Part shown: positions 1 to 11,262 of the stretch, piece after piece | How positions within the stretch are numbered: position 1 is the stretch's first letter | How the letters are laid out: each line of letters starts with the position of its first letter | Origin: an uncultured Oscillospiraceae bacterium | GTDB taxonomy: Bacteria > Bacillota > Clostridia > Oscillospirales > Acutalibacteraceae | Assembly (NCBI GenBank): GCA_900544375.1 | Contig: UQUZ01000001.1 | Location: 1 to 64,000, forward strand | Direction: 5' to 3' | DNA: 64,000 nucleotides | Program-made: the position numbers and the translations under genes | The notes under the pieces: generated by a model | The model's input: the letters and a program-made list of their open reading frames with translations, nothing else | Databases searched by the model: none | Told to the model about the DNA's origin: nothing

Positions 1-1
1 T

Positions 2-70
2 ACGAGGACTGATCCAAATGCCGTTTTCAAGACATTGGATTATGCACATAGAAGCCTGTTTACGCATTAG
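2..70 (+). CDS. possible C-terminal fragment of a gene entering from the left
   Basis: From the window edge a 22-codon open frame reads TRTDPNAVFKTLDYAHRSLF and ends at a TAG stop at 68-70. It could be the tail of a gene that begins outside the window. It is too short to identify, and an open stretch of this length also occurs by chance. Confidence 0.2.
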   Translation, partial: TRTDPNAVFKTLDYAHRSLFTH

Positions 71-114
71 GAATAAAATACATTTATAAATCTCCGGATT
101 GTAGGTAACCGAAA

Positions 115-579
115 ATGAAAGAAAATATTGTAGCTAAGCTGACACCAAAAGATGATAAATATGCCTGCTCTTTTGCCGATAAAATTATATCGGAAAGTCA
201 GGAAACAGATGAATGGTACGAATATTTTGATGACTTTGCTTCTTTGCTCAGCTATCCAAAATCATTCGTCAGAAACCAAGCATTGTATATTCTTGCGTCA
301 AATGCTCAGTGGGACGAAAAAAATCGCTTTGATTTTATTTTTTCTGATTTTCTTGCTCATGTAACAGACGAAAAATCGATTACAGCCAGACAGTGCATAA
401 AGTCTCTTGCACAGGGAGGCGCTGCAACACCACAGTATATTTCAAGAATATTGTCTTGTTTGTAAGGCGCTGATTTATCAAAGTACAAGGACAGTATGCG
501 CCCTCTGATTGAAAAGGATATAGCAAAAACTGAAAAGACATTAAAAACTCTCCAATCAGGGAGTTGTGGAGGTACATGA
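115..579 (+). pseudogene. HEAT-like 'SufBD protein' homologue interrupted by one in-frame stop
   Basis: The frame opens at ATG 115, runs 116 codons to TAA at 463-465, and then continues in the same frame for a further 37 codons (GADLSKYKDSMRPLIEKDIA...) to TGA at 577-579. The part after the stop is charged, helical and coding in character. I recall intact homologues of about 150 residues, often annotated as SufBD or HEAT-repeat proteins, that carry both parts as one chain. The simplest reading is a nonsense mutation, or two compensating indels, in a gene of unknown function. The final TGA overlaps the ATG of the next gene, so the broken gene is still transcriptionally linked to it. The segment is AT-rich like other mobile-element cargo. 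Confidence 0.6.
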
Positions 580-1028
580 TGAATACGATGTTAGTTGTAA
601 CGGATATGGATAAAACCGTTGAATTTTATAAAAGCGTTTTAGGGCTTGAGGTAGTCATGGACTTTGGCGCAAACAAGACCTTGACGGGCGGTTTAGCCTT
701 GCAGACGCTGGAAACATACAAGGAATTTATTGGTACAAGTGATATTTCTTTCGGCGGCAATAATTTTGAACTTTATTTTGAAGAAGATAATTTTGATAAA
801 TTTGCGAATAACCTCCGAAAGTGTGATGTTCAATATATTCACCCGGTTAAGGAACATTCGTGGGGACAGCGTGTGGTTCGCTTCTATGACCCGGACAGGC
901 ATATTATCGAAGTGGGCGAAAATATGAAAGTGGTTTGCAAAAGATTTATAGACAGCGGAATGACGCCGGAACAGACAGCAGAGCGCATGGACGTACCTGT
1001 GGAATATGTAAATGAGTGTATGCAGTAG
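579..1028 (+). CDS. VOC (glyoxalase/bleomycin-resistance) superfamily protein
   Basis: A small cytosolic protein with the beta-alpha-beta-beta-beta VOC fold: MLVVTDMDKTVEFYKSVLG near the N-terminus and FYDPDRHIIEVGE at the end of the second module. A short C-terminal helical tail (MTPEQTAERMDVPVEYVNE) resembles the appended helix in some antibiotic-resistance-like VOC proteins. The substrate cannot be read from the sequence. The start is set at ATG 579 because GGAGG at 568-572 lies 6 bases upstream; a longer TTG-started frame from 564 would overlap that ribosome site. The start codon overlaps the TGA of the upstream pseudogene, implying translational coupling. Likely cargo of a former mobile element. 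Confidence 0.75.
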   Translation: MNTMLVVTDMDKTVEFYKSVLGLEVVMDFGANKTLTGGLALQTLETYKEFIGTSDISFGGNNFELYFEEDNFDKFANNLRKCDVQYIHPVKEHSWGQRVVRFYDPDRHIIEVGENMKVVCKRFIDSGMTPEQTAERMDVPVEYVNECMQ

Positions 1029-1097
1029 AGGAAGTAGCTGAAATTTAATTACGGGAAACCGAACAGAGCAAAATTAGAATTTGTGGAGCTGATACTT

Positions 1098-1640
1098 ATG
1101 AAAGGATTTGAACGGAAAAATCAATTATTTTCTCTTTGTGGATTAAATTGCGGGCTGTGTCCTATGCTTTTAGGAAATTACTGCGGCGGCTGCGGCAATG
1201 GTAATCAATCATGCAAGATAGCGAAATGCAGTCTTGCACATGGAGAGATAGAATACTGCTATGAGTGCAAACAATATCCATGCGAAAAATATCAACACAT
1301 TGATAAATATGACTCTTTTATCACGCATAGGCGGCGAAATGCAGATTTAGAAAGAGCGCAGAGCATGGGCATTGAGCAATATAATGCTGAACAGCAGGAA
1401 AAAATACAAATTCTTTCCCACTTACTTTCTAACTATAATGACGGGCGCAGGAAAAACTTCTTTTGCGTAGCAGTCAATTTATTAGAACTTTCTGAGTTGC
1501 AAGAAGCACTAAAGCAAATACAATCAAATGACGAATTGTCTGCACTACCATTTAAGGCACAATGTTCGTATGTGGTAGAGGTGCTCCAAAAGCTTGCCGA
1601 CAAAAAAAATATAGAATTGAAACTTATCAAGAAAAAATAG
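1098..1640 (+). CDS. DUF3795 cysteine-rich protein
   Basis: A 181-residue protein with a dense Cys cluster near the N-terminus (CGLNCGLCPM, CGGCGNG, CKIAKC, CYECKQYPCEKY), characteristic of DUF3795 proteins and probably binding zinc or an Fe-S cluster. The C-terminal half is helical and lysine-rich. The function is not known. The start at ATG 1098 follows GGAG at 1085-1088 with a 9-base gap; the in-frame GTG at 1083 overlaps that site and is less likely. It is the last recognisable gene of the AT-rich left-edge cluster. Confidence 0.7.
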   Translation: MKGFERKNQLFSLCGLNCGLCPMLLGNYCGGCGNGNQSCKIAKCSLAHGEIEYCYECKQYPCEKYQHIDKYDSFITHRRRNADLERAQSMGIEQYNAEQQEKIQILSHLLSNYNDGRRKNFFCVAVNLLELSELQEALKQIQSNDELSALPFKAQCSYVVEVLQKLADKKNIELKLIKKK

Positions 1641-1980
1641 TACATTCCTGTTTGTCGTGAAGATAGCAAAGCCAGCCGAGCCAGTCAACGGCAAGATGAA
1701 CGACGCATTTCACGCGCCGCCGTTGACAGTCCCGCCCGCCTTTGCTGATAGGCAATCAAGGCGGGAAAGCCTTAAAATGGCTTCCCCCCATTTCAATTTT
1801 GAGAGGAAAATCCGTCTGCTTTTTCGGGAGTGTGGCTATCCGTTTGGGACACTTTGTCCCATAGTTCGGCGTGGGATGAAGGACGGGGCTTCATATACGC
1901 CCGCCCTGTCTTCCTGCCGCTTCAAATGCCCTTGCTTTCCCCGACGGCAACGGCATTTTTACGGCAACGCCGACAGAGCG

Positions 1981-2036
1981 TATAACACACTACACTTTGC
2001 AAGCAAAGTCGTGTGCCAAGGGGCAAGCCCCTTTGG
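1981..2036. other. candidate oriT-like double hairpin
   Basis: ACTTTGC (1994-2000) and GCAAAGT (2003-2009) form a perfect 7-bp stem with a 2-base loop. It is followed at once by CCAAGGGGC / GCCCCTTTGG (2016-2036), a near-perfect second stem. The preceding TATAACACACTA resembles the nick-side flank of MOB-type origins of transfer. No relaxase gene lies nearby in the window, so if this is an oriT it is a remnant. The assignment rests on pattern and memory. Confidence 0.3.
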
Positions 2037-2043
2037 AAACCCC

Positions 2044-2111
2044 TGACAACAAAACAGGCTGAATATCTCGCACTTCCCCGGTGCTTGATACTCAGCCTTT
2101 ATTTGTTGTCA
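2044..2111. terminator. long imperfect stem-loop at the element edge
   Basis: TGACAACAAA...AGGCTGA at 2044 onward pairs with TCAGCCT...TTTGTTGTCA ending at 2111, giving two stacked arms around a loop of roughly 30 bases. It could terminate transcription from the left cluster or be a structural end of the conjugative element. Confidence 0.4.
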
Positions 2112-2229
2112 GCAGCCCGTTTCACGGTCTGCGTGTAGTTCCTTGTAAACTGACCTAAACTCTGTTTGAAGCTATTTTATCACGCCGGAGGTCTCTGGGC
2201 AACGAGATATTTTTATTTTTACAAAAGCT

Positions 2230-2257
2230 TTGCCTTTGGGCCAAACTCGGGTAAAAT
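2230..2257 (+). promoter_or_regulatory. promoter for the glyoxalase-like gene
   Basis: TTGCCT at 2230-2235, a 16-base spacer and TAAAAT at 2252-2257, ending 30 bases before the start codon. A strong AAAAAGGAGG ribosome site follows. Confidence 0.5.
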
Positions 2258-2287
2258 AGAGGCAGGATTGAAAAAGGAGGCGTTTCA

Positions 2288-2659
2288 ATGCAATTTACGT
2301 TTGCACACAATAACCTGAATGTGCGAAATCTTAAAGAGTCGATTGCCTTTTATGAGCAGGCGCTGGGGCTCCGGGAAACGAAGCGGATCGAGGCGACGGA
2401 TGGAAGCTTCCTCATCGTGTTTTTGGGCGACGGGCGCTCGGTTCACAAACTGGAGCTCACCTGGCTGCGGGATCGCAAGGAAAAATATAACCTTGGCGAT
2501 AATGAATTTCATCTCGCATTTGAAACGGACGATATGGATACAGCCCTGCAACGCCATAGGGAGATGGGCTGCGTCTGCTTTGAAAACCCGGAGATGGGAA
2601 TCTACTTTATCACCGATCCGGACGGCTATTGGATTGAGATTATTCCAGTTGAATCGTAA
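2288..2659 (+). CDS. gloA: glyoxalase I-like lactoylglutathione lyase (VOC family)
   Basis: A 123-residue single-chain VOC protein. The four metal-ligand positions of glyoxalase I are all present at the expected spacing: His7, Glu56 (KLELTW), His75 (EFHLAFE) and Glu117 (YWIEIIP), matching H5/E56/H74/E122 of the E. coli enzyme. By family it would isomerise the hemithioacetal of methylglyoxal and a low-molecular-weight thiol. In a Clostridia-type organism the thiol need not be glutathione. It has its own promoter and an AAAAAGGAGG site 7-8 bases before ATG, and it ends at a strong terminator shared with the convergent lipoprotein gene. It is unrelated at close range to the VOC gene at 579. Confidence 0.8.
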   Translation: MQFTFAHNNLNVRNLKESIAFYEQALGLRETKRIEATDGSFLIVFLGDGRSVHKLELTWLRDRKEKYNLGDNEFHLAFETDDMDTALQRHREMGCVCFENPEMGIYFITDPDGYWIEIIPVES

Positions 2660-2701
2660 GGGATGTCCACAAAATACAACTGGTTATAAAGCATCGAAAA
2701 G

Positions 2702-2731
2702 AAAGCGGCCCGGTGGTTTCCGGGCCGCTTT
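2702..2731. terminator. bidirectional terminator
   Basis: A perfect 12-bp stem, AAAGCGGCCCGG / CCGGGCCGCTTT, with a 6-base loop. It lies between the convergent glyoxalase-like and lipoprotein genes and can serve both. Confidence 0.75.
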
Positions 2732-2748
2732 GCTTCAATTAAATTCTG

Positions 2749-3048
2749 TCAGCGTCCTGCATTGCTGATGTTATTTCCAGCCTCGCTGGCCATGTTGTGC
2801 AGAGTTTCGCTTAATTCCGTCAGGCCGTTTTGCACCTTACTGCCAGCCTCACTAAGCTTTTCGCTGGCCTTCGTGGCGCCTTCCGCCAAATGGCTGCTGG
2901 CATTCTCCAGAATATTGGCGGAGCTTTCAGCCGCAGCAGGAGTACGGGAAGATTCCGTGATCTTTCCATCATCCTTATCTCCGCAGCCGCCCAAAAACAC
3001 GCTACAGGTCAACGTTAGCCCGAGAAGAACTGCAATTACCTTTTTCAT
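2749..3048 (-). CDS. small predicted lipoprotein of unknown function
   Basis: The chosen start (ATG at 3048) gives MKKVIAVLLGLTLTCSVFLG followed by GCG, a classical lipoprotein signal with lipobox LGGC; AAGGAG lies about 10 bases upstream. An in-frame start 13 codons earlier would add a non-signal extension. The mature part, about 75 residues, is Ala/Ser/Glu-rich with heptad-like helices (LAEGATKASEKLSEAGSKV) and no recognisable domain. It is probably anchored on the outer face of the membrane. It lies downstream of ypeB in the same direction with a gap of about 120 bases, so co-transcription is possible. Confidence 0.7.
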   Translation of the reverse strand: MKKVIAVLLGLTLTCSVFLGGCGDKDDGKITESSRTPAAAESSANILENASSHLAEGATKASEKLSEAGSKVQNGLTELSETLHNMASEAGNNISNAGR

Positions 3049-3170
3049 GCATGAAAGACTCCTTTTTATGAAATGCTTTCCTCCCAATTGCCCCGGTATG
3101 CCGCCGGCGCAGATGGGATACAGGCGATAGGGTGCCCGAGATTTGTCAGTTTATACGCGCAGGCCCTCAA

Positions 3171-4520
3171 TTAACGGGTCAGCATGCCGCCATCTGCGTA
3201 GAGAAGCTGAAGAATATTCGCCTCATTTCCTGTTTTAGCATCGATATAAACGAGAATTTCATCCTCTTTCTGCCCTTTACAGCGAAACTCATAGCAATAG
3301 ATCTCGCCGCCCGCATCTGTGGGGATAAAAGCAAGCCGAGAGGAAAGCACGGTGAGCTTCGGGCTTAGGCGTTGCTGAGCCTGACCCTTGGTGACCTTTG
3401 GCGTGGGGATCGTCCTATCCTTATGGTTCATCAGGTAGCCGCGTGCGTCAATGGACACGATTTCACCATTATCCAGAGCAACGCCAACCTTGATCAAATC
3501 TGTATAACAGATTGCATCCCCCTCCATTTGGGCAAAATTGACTACGCATATGCCGTCATTGAGCGCATAATAGCTATCCTTCATGTTTTCATAGCCCATC
3601 TCTTTTAAAAAGGCGGAGGCGCGGGAGATCGCATCTGTGGCATTTAGCGTCGCCTCATCTGCAAATCGGGAATTGAGCATATAGCAAAGGTAGCCGTCCG
3701 CCTTGGTAATGCTAATGCTCATCGTGTCATAAAAAAAGCCGTAGGAGGCCATATTGCCATCCTCATCCGAATCCTCCTGTAGGTTGTTAGCGGCAATCCC
3801 GCTGAATTTAGAGGCGATCTGGGCCGCTTCCTCACGGGTAATATTGCCCTTTCCATGAAGCATGGCGGGATTTTTTTGATTGATATGGTCAGAGAAGGGG
3901 CCGTCATAAATCAGCGTTGGATAATCTGCCAGCGCCTGCTCCGTATCGGCAAAGCTTTTGCTCAGTGAGAGCGCCTGCACACCCTCTCCGCCCTCAGAAA
4001 GCGCCGCGCGCGCCTGCTCCAGCTCAAGCGTGCCGTTATCGAGATGCATGCTGACGGTTGCAAGCTGACCGCACAGGGAACGGGAGAGTGCCAACAGCTT
4101 TTCGAGCGTTTCCCGCTCGCTGTCTGAGATGGTTCCGCCCTCCGCTACCTTGCGGTTGAGTGCCATCGCATATTCGCCCACCTGAGAGAGGAACCGGTAG
4201 GTATTATCCATCTGCAAATCGGAGGTAGGCAGCTGGCTGAGGCTGCTTTTCGCGCCTGTTGCTTCCCGCCATAGGGAAGAGGAGAGCTTTGCGAGCATTG
4301 GCGGCGTGTTGGTATAGATCACCTTATTTAAATCGCTTTCAATATGATCCATATATTCCCCGAGCTCCAAAATAGCCCGCTGCTGCGTTTCCTCATAGGC
4401 TGTTTTATAATGCCGGGTCTGCGCCGCGCCAATGGAAGCCGTTGCAACCAAAACGACAAATAGCGCAGTTAGGTAGCTTGCCAGGCGAATCCTGCCGCGG
4501 CGTGAATGCGTTTGATACAT
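3171..4520 (-). CDS. ypeB: YpeB-like germination protein
   Basis: A 449-residue protein with one N-terminal membrane segment (SYLTALFVVLVATASIG, residues about 14-33), a long helical YpeB region (RAILELGEYMDHIESDLNKV onward) and C-terminal PepSY-type repeats, as in the spore protein YpeB. In Bacillus YpeB is required for localisation and stability of the cortex-lytic enzyme SleB in the spore. Here no sleB lies beside it within the window, which is unusual. A GGAAAGGG site is 11 bases upstream of the start. Its presence suggests the organism sporulates or recently descends from spore-formers. It is divergent from lacZ. Confidence 0.85.
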   Translation of the reverse strand: MYQTHSRRGRIRLASYLTALFVVLVATASIGAAQTRHYKTAYEETQQRAILELGEYMDHIESDLNKVIYTNTPPMLAKLSSSLWREATGAKSSLSQLPTSDLQMDNTYRFLSQVGEYAMALNRKVAEGGTISDSERETLEKLLALSRSLCGQLATVSMHLDNGTLELEQARAALSEGGEGVQALSLSKSFADTEQALADYPTLIYDGPFSDHINQKNPAMLHGKGNITREEAAQIASKFSGIAANNLQEDSDEDGNMASYGFFYDTMSISITKADGYLCYMLNSRFADEATLNATDAISRASAFLKEMGYENMKDSYYALNDGICVVNFAQMEGDAICYTDLIKVGVALDNGEIVSIDARGYLMNHKDRTIPTPKVTKGQAQQRLSPKLTVLSSRLAFIPTDAGGEIYCYEFRCKGQKEDEILVYIDAKTGNEANILQLLYADGGMLTR

Positions 4521-4683
4521 TTGGGAACCAACCCTTTCCGGAATAAAGTGAAAACATCTTTTCGATTGTCCTTATTTTTCACGGAAACGGCTAGAATATT
4601 CCTGCCCTTGCTGCACTGTGCCCAAACGCTGAGAAAACAGCACAAATATTACAATATGAAAACAGTATTTTCCATTTATAAAG

Positions 4684-4712
4684 TATACAAAGGATAGCCT
4701 CTGTGCTATAAT
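4684..4712 (+). promoter_or_regulatory. lacZ promoter with extended -10
   Basis: TATACA (4684-4689), a 17-base spacer and TATAAT (4707-4712) preceded by TGC, which makes an extended -10. The leader to the lacZ start is about 140 bases. The divergent ypeB gene begins at 4520, so the 336-base gap holds this promoter, the inverted repeat at 4760 and otherwise nothing I recognise. Confidence 0.65.
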
Positions 4713-4745
4713 AATGCATACCAAACCTATTTGAAATGCCCCTGA

Positions 4746-7973
<3,228 letters not shown>

Positions 7974-8019
7974 GTCGGCATAAAATTGTAACTAATTTTT
8001 AAACTCTCCATAAGAAATG

Positions 8020-8048
8020 TTGAGCGCCCGCACCCGACATGCTACAAT
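8020..8048 (+). promoter_or_regulatory. promoter of the tetR gene, at the head of repeat copy A
   Basis: TTGAGC (8020-8025), a 17-base spacer and TACAAT (8043-8048), with TG one base before the -10. Transcription would run through the structured leader at 8050-8160. Confidence 0.65.
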
Positions 8049-8169
8049 AGCGTCAAACAGATCGTAAAGTTTCAAAGCATGAAACTTGGGATGCATTCAA
8101 AAAATGCTTGTCGGCGCGAAACGCCACCTGCCTCAGAGCGGTAATTGTATTTTGGGAATCGCAGGAAGG
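8039..8169 (+). repeat. structured promoter-leader repeat, copy A
   Basis: It shares with the copies at 62763, 62877 and 11161 the order -10 box, ATAG.GTCAAACA, small hairpin GCATT(CAAAA)AATGC, then TTGTCGGCGCGAAACGCC and a CCTGCC.CAGAGCGG block. GGCG-CGAAA-CGCC forms a hairpin (8112-8124). A second TATGGTAAA-like box follows at 8171. It occupies the 5' leader of the TetR-family gene. Confidence 0.6.
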
Positions 8170-8208
8170 CATGGTAAATAGCAGTAGAGAGAGAGGAATC
8201 GAGAAGCA

Positions 8209-8844
8209 ATGGCCACGGAACGCAAACGGGATAAATTCGATGCGATGCGGGAGGATGCAATTGAGCGGATTTTAACTGCTTCTACACAATTGTTTTCCGA
8301 TTACGGCTATGCAGCCACCACAATTCAGATGATCGCCGACCGCGCCAAGGTGGTTCCCAGCGGGATTTATCACTATTACGCCGGCAAGTCAGATTTACTG
8401 AAAGCGGTGGTGGACCGCCTGGTTCAGAAGGTAGAAACCCTCCTTACAGACTCCGGGATCATTTTCGTTGAAAAAGCTCAGATTATCGATTTTTTGGATT
8501 TTTGTATCCAGGCGCTCAAGGAGAATATGGCGGATGTCAGATTGCTGGTCATGTTGATCCTGCAAAAGGATATGCCGTCCGACTGTTCGGAAAAGCTGCT
8601 GGGGATTGCTCAATTTGTCTGGCGGAAATTGCCTCAATTTGAAATGGATGAAGCGAGCCGCTATGAGTGCCTGCTTCTGATTGAGGATTTGTTTGCTGCG
8701 GCAACGCTCTTTGCCGCATCGAGGGATGAGGCTATTTTTAACCGGCAGACAGCTGAAATACGTGCCAATTTTCTGAAGATTTTTTCACGTGATACCGTTT
8801 CCAATGAGCCGATGCTTTTATCGGATACGCCGGATGCACGTTGA
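8209..8844 (+). CDS. TetR/AcrR family transcriptional regulator
   Basis: A 211-residue protein with an N-terminal TetR helix-turn-helix (ILTASTQLFSDYGYAATTIQ, then MIADRAKVVPSGIYHYYAGK) and a helical C-terminal ligand-binding domain of unassigned specificity. Usually such proteins repress their own promoter and a neighbouring transporter or enzyme. Here neither neighbour is an obvious target: lacZ lies upstream and ogg is convergent. An AGAGGAA site is 10 bases before ATG. The unusual feature is its 160-base leader, which carries the structured repeat copy A. Confidence 0.85.
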   Translation: MATERKRDKFDAMREDAIERILTASTQLFSDYGYAATTIQMIADRAKVVPSGIYHYYAGKSDLLKAVVDRLVQKVETLLTDSGIIFVEKAQIIDFLDFCIQALKENMADVRLLVMLILQKDMPSDCSEKLLGIAQFVWRKLPQFEMDEASRYECLLLIEDLFAAATLFAASRDEAIFNRQTAEIRANFLKIFSRDTVSNEPMLLSDTPDAR

Positions 8845-8874
8845 AGCCTATCACTATTTTCCCTAAAAAATGTA

Positions 8875-8921
8875 AAAAAGGGACTGTTGCAAGATGAAAT
8901 ATTTTGCAACAGTCCCTTTTT
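8875..8921. terminator. strong bidirectional terminator
   Basis: A perfect 18-bp stem (AAAAAGGGACTGTTGCAA at 8875-8892 with its complement at 8904-8921), flanked by A and T runs. It separates the convergent tetR and ogg genes. The ogg stop codon lies within the end of the stem. Confidence 0.85.
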
Positions 8922-9738
8922 AACGAGAATATGGTCGCTTTCGTCTCCACTCAAATAGATATTGCTGCGCAATCCCTTCATAGCCCTGTATGCAGGCGGG
9001 CAACCCCTGTGGATAACATTCCGCCATCACCCGCTTCATCCACACGTCTATGGGAAACGCATCCATCCGGCCGCATCCATAGAGCAGGGCGCATTCCGCA
9101 ACTTTCGGCCCCACACCCCGAATCTTTTGCAGGGAGGCTCGAGCCTCCTCCAGCGGCAAGATAGAAAGCGCTTCGAGGCTAACCTCTCCTGTGGCAATTT
9201 TCTTCGCTGCATCCAATAAATAACCTGCCCGGAATCCAGCCCGCAGGGGGGCAAGAGCTGAAATATCCAGCACCGCAAGCCGTTCCGGAGACGGAAAGGC
9301 AAAGTCTCCACTGCCCAAAGGCTCGCCAAAGGATTCGCATAACCGCCCAATGATCCCCTTGATGCGGGGAATATGGTTGTTTTGAGAGATGATAAACGAG
9401 CAGATTGCTTCCCACGGCTCCTGATGCAAAATTCGGATCCCCGGGCAGGCATCAAGCGCTTGACACATCACAGCATCTGCACGGAAACGCTCGCATAAGG
9501 CGCTGTAATCCCGCTTGAGATCAAAATAAGAAAACCAGATTTGATCGAACACTTCCTGGCTACAGGAGAAGAAAACCTGTTCTCCCTCTTGCCAGATGGT
9601 CAAAGGCCAGCCAAACGCAACACCGTGAAAGGCGCCGTTTTCTAGACGGCTCCAACGGAATGCCTGGCCACAATCCAATGTGCGGGCGAGATCAAACTGG
9701 GGAATTTGAATACACAAAGGCTCCAAAGCGACAGGCAT
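8920..9738 (-). CDS. ogg: 8-oxoguanine DNA glycosylase/AP lyase, OGG1-type
   Basis: A base-excision repair enzyme. The N-terminal OGG domain (FDLARTLDCGQAFRW) precedes a helix-hairpin-helix GPD core: IRGVGPKVAECALLYGCGRM holds the hairpin with the Schiff-base Lys, and DAFPIDVWMKRVM holds the catalytic Asp. DCGQAF and FIISQNNHIPRI are hallmark OGG1-type motifs. It removes oxidised guanine opposite C and nicks the abasic site. The start at 9738 is favoured by AAAGGAGGAGTGCTG immediately upstream; a frame from 9756 overlaps this site. Its stop touches the terminator shared with tetR. Length (272 residues) is normal for the family. Confidence 0.88.
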   Translation of the reverse strand: MPVALEPLCIQIPQFDLARTLDCGQAFRWSRLENGAFHGVAFGWPLTIWQEGEQVFFSCSQEVFDQIWFSYFDLKRDYSALCERFRADAVMCQALDACPGIRILHQEPWEAICSFIISQNNHIPRIKGIIGRLCESFGEPLGSGDFAFPSPERLAVLDISALAPLRAGFRAGYLLDAAKKIATGEVSLEALSILPLEEARASLQKIRGVGPKVAECALLYGCGRMDAFPIDVWMKRVMAECYPQGLPACIQGYEGIAQQYLFEWRRKRPYSR

Positions 9739-9799
9739 CAGCACTCCTCCTTTCAAACAAGGGGAAATAGACTCCGATTTTTTAATATCCTGTTATGAA

Positions 9800-9831
9800 A
9801 AAACCGCCGGGAACAATCATCCGGCGGTTTT
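9800..9831 (-). terminator. glyA terminator
   Basis: An 11-bp stem, AAAACCGCCGG / CCGGCGGTTTT, with a 10-base loop, 11 bases beyond the glyA stop. On the minus strand it is followed by TTTCATAAC. Confidence 0.75.
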
Positions 9832-9841
9832 CATCCCTTTT

Positions 9842-11092
9842 TTAGCGGTAGAGCGGATATTTCTCGCAAATCGCATTTACGCGGGCACGAATTTCATCTG
9901 CCTTCGCGCCAAACTCAGTTGCAGCAAGCTTGATGCAATCTGCAATCGTATCCATATCCTCCTCCTGAAGGCCCCTTGTGGTAGCCGCCGCTGTGCCAAG
10001 GCGCAGGCCGCTTGTCACGAAAGGCTTCTCAGGATCGTTGGGAATCGCATTTTTATTGGCGGTGATATACACATCGTCCAAGCGGTGCTCCAGCTCTTTG
10101 CCGGTTACATGCAGGGATCGAAGGTCAACGAGCATGAGGTGGTTATCCGTGCCGCCGGAGACCAGATCAACTCCGCGGGAAAGCAGCCCGTTTGCGAGCG
10201 CTTTTGCATTATTAAGGATTGCCTGCTGATAGGCCTTGAATTCCGGCTTGAGCGCTTCGCCGAAACAAACAGCTTTTGCCGCGATAGTATGCATCAGCGG
10301 GCCTCCCTGCGTGCCGGGGAAAATGGCCTTATTAATCGCCGGGCCAAACTTCTCCTTTGAGAGAATCATTCCTCCACGCGGGCCGCGCAGGGTTTTGTGT
10401 GTTGTCGTCGTAACAACATCGGCATAGGGCACAGGTGAAGGATGCAGCCCTGCTGCCACAAGCCCCGCAATGTGCGCCATATCAACCATCAGGTAAGCGC
10501 CCACGCTCTTAGCAATTTGACCAATGCGCTCAAAATCAATGATGCGCGGGTAAGCAGACGCACCGGCGACAATCAGCTTTGGCTTTACTTTTAACGCCTC
10601 TTCTGCAAAGGCATCGTAATCAATATAGCCATCCTCATTCACACCATAGGGAACAAAGTTGAAATATTTGCCGGACATATTTACAGGAGAGCCGTGCGTT
10701 AAATGGCCCCCGTGCGCTAAATTCATGCCCATGACGGTATCGCCAGGGTTAATCAAAGCAAAATAAACCGCCATATTCGCCTGTGCGCCGGAGTGGGGCT
10801 GGACGTTGACGCAATCTGCACCAAACAGCTCTTTTGCGCGCTGAATCGCAATATTTTCAACAATATCAACATATTGGCAACCACCATAATAGCGCTTGCC
10901 CGGATATCCCTCTGCATATTTGTTGGTCAGCACACTGCCCATCGCGGCCATCACAGCAGGGGAAACAAAATTTTCAGAGGCGATCAGCTCAATGTTGCGC
11001 TGCTGGCGGCCAAGTTCTTTCTGCATCGCCTCGCCAACTTCCGGATCAAAGCGGGAAACAAAGCCGATGGTATCTAGAATCTCATTGTACAT
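9842..11092 (-). CDS. glyA: serine hydroxymethyltransferase
   Basis: A cytosolic PLP enzyme that interconverts serine and glycine while charging tetrahydrofolate with a one-carbon unit. Signature segments are present: [36 protein letters not shown], and the PLP lysine in [14 protein letters not shown]. The 416-residue length is normal. The start is put at ATG 11092 ([11 protein letters not shown]) behind GGAAGG; an upstream frame to 11116 lacks support. The gene stands alone, with its own promoter and terminator. Its leader of about 150 bases contains copy D of the structured repeat, suggesting post-transcriptional control, although none of the usual glyA-linked riboswitches is recognisable. 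Confidence 0.95.
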   Translation of the reverse strand: MYNEILDTIGFVSRFDPEVGEAMQKELGRQQRNIELIASENFVSPAVMAAMGSVLTNKYAEGYPGKRYYGGCQYVDIVENIAIQRAKELFGADCVNVQPHSGAQANMAVYFALINPGDTVMGMNLAHGGHLTHGSPVNMSGKYFNFVPYGVNEDGYIDYDAFAEEALKVKPKLIVAGASAYPRIIDFERIGQIAKSVGAYLMVDMAHIAGLVAAGLHPSPVPYADVVTTTTHKTLRGPRGGMILSKEKFGPAINKAIFPGTQGGPLMHTIAAKAVCFGEALKPEFKAYQQAILNNAKALANGLLSRGVDLVSGGTDNHLMLVDLRSLHVTGKELEHRLDDVYITANKNAIPNDPEKPFVTSGLRLGTAAATTRGLQEEDMDTIADCIKLAATEFGAKADEIRARVNAICEKYPLYR

Positions 11093-11160
11093 AGCGCGTA
11101 ACGTCCTTCCTTTCACTCGTTCAGATCAAAAAACAATATCGTAATAATTACATACCCAAA

Positions 11161-11262
11161 GAGATTCTCCCTGCGGCAGGAGAAGCTTCACGCCGGCAGG
11201 CATTTTTCAATGCCTCCAAGCTTTAAAGAATTTTAAGATCTGTTGGAGACTATCATACCATA
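11161..11262 (-). repeat. structured promoter-leader repeat, copy D
   Basis: Read on the minus strand: TATGG-TATGAT-AG, CTCCAACAGATC, then a return arm TTGGAG, the hairpin GGCATT(GAAA)AATGCC, CTGCCGGCGTGAA, and CTCCTGCCGCAGGGAG. The core is alignable with copy C at 62877 with only scattered differences. The CTCCAA/TTGGAG arms replace the TTCAAAC/GTTTGAA arms of B and C, so pairing is kept while the bases change. It ends about 70 bases before glyA. Confidence 0.6.

Larger units (their letters stand above)
1641..2181. mobile_element. non-coding scar resembling an integrative conjugative element (Tn1549-like) end
   Basis: This 540-base stretch holds no convincing gene. It contains a GC-rich part, an oriT-like pair of hairpins, and a long stem-loop at 2044-2111. 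From memory, this kind of sequence occurs in Tn1549-type conjugative elements of gut Clostridia near the mobilisation genes, but I cannot verify that here. An open frame at 1657-2046 (129 codons) spans the region; its Pro/Arg/Phe-rich composition and the overlap with inverted repeats argue against a real protein. With the three cargo-like genes to its left, it probably marks the edge of an inserted or decayed element. Confidence 0.45.

Noticed and set aside
1657..2046. A 129-codon frame in the element scar
   Set aside because: It overlaps the inverted repeats, has skewed Pro/Arg/Phe composition and no convincing ribosome site. I treat it as non-coding.
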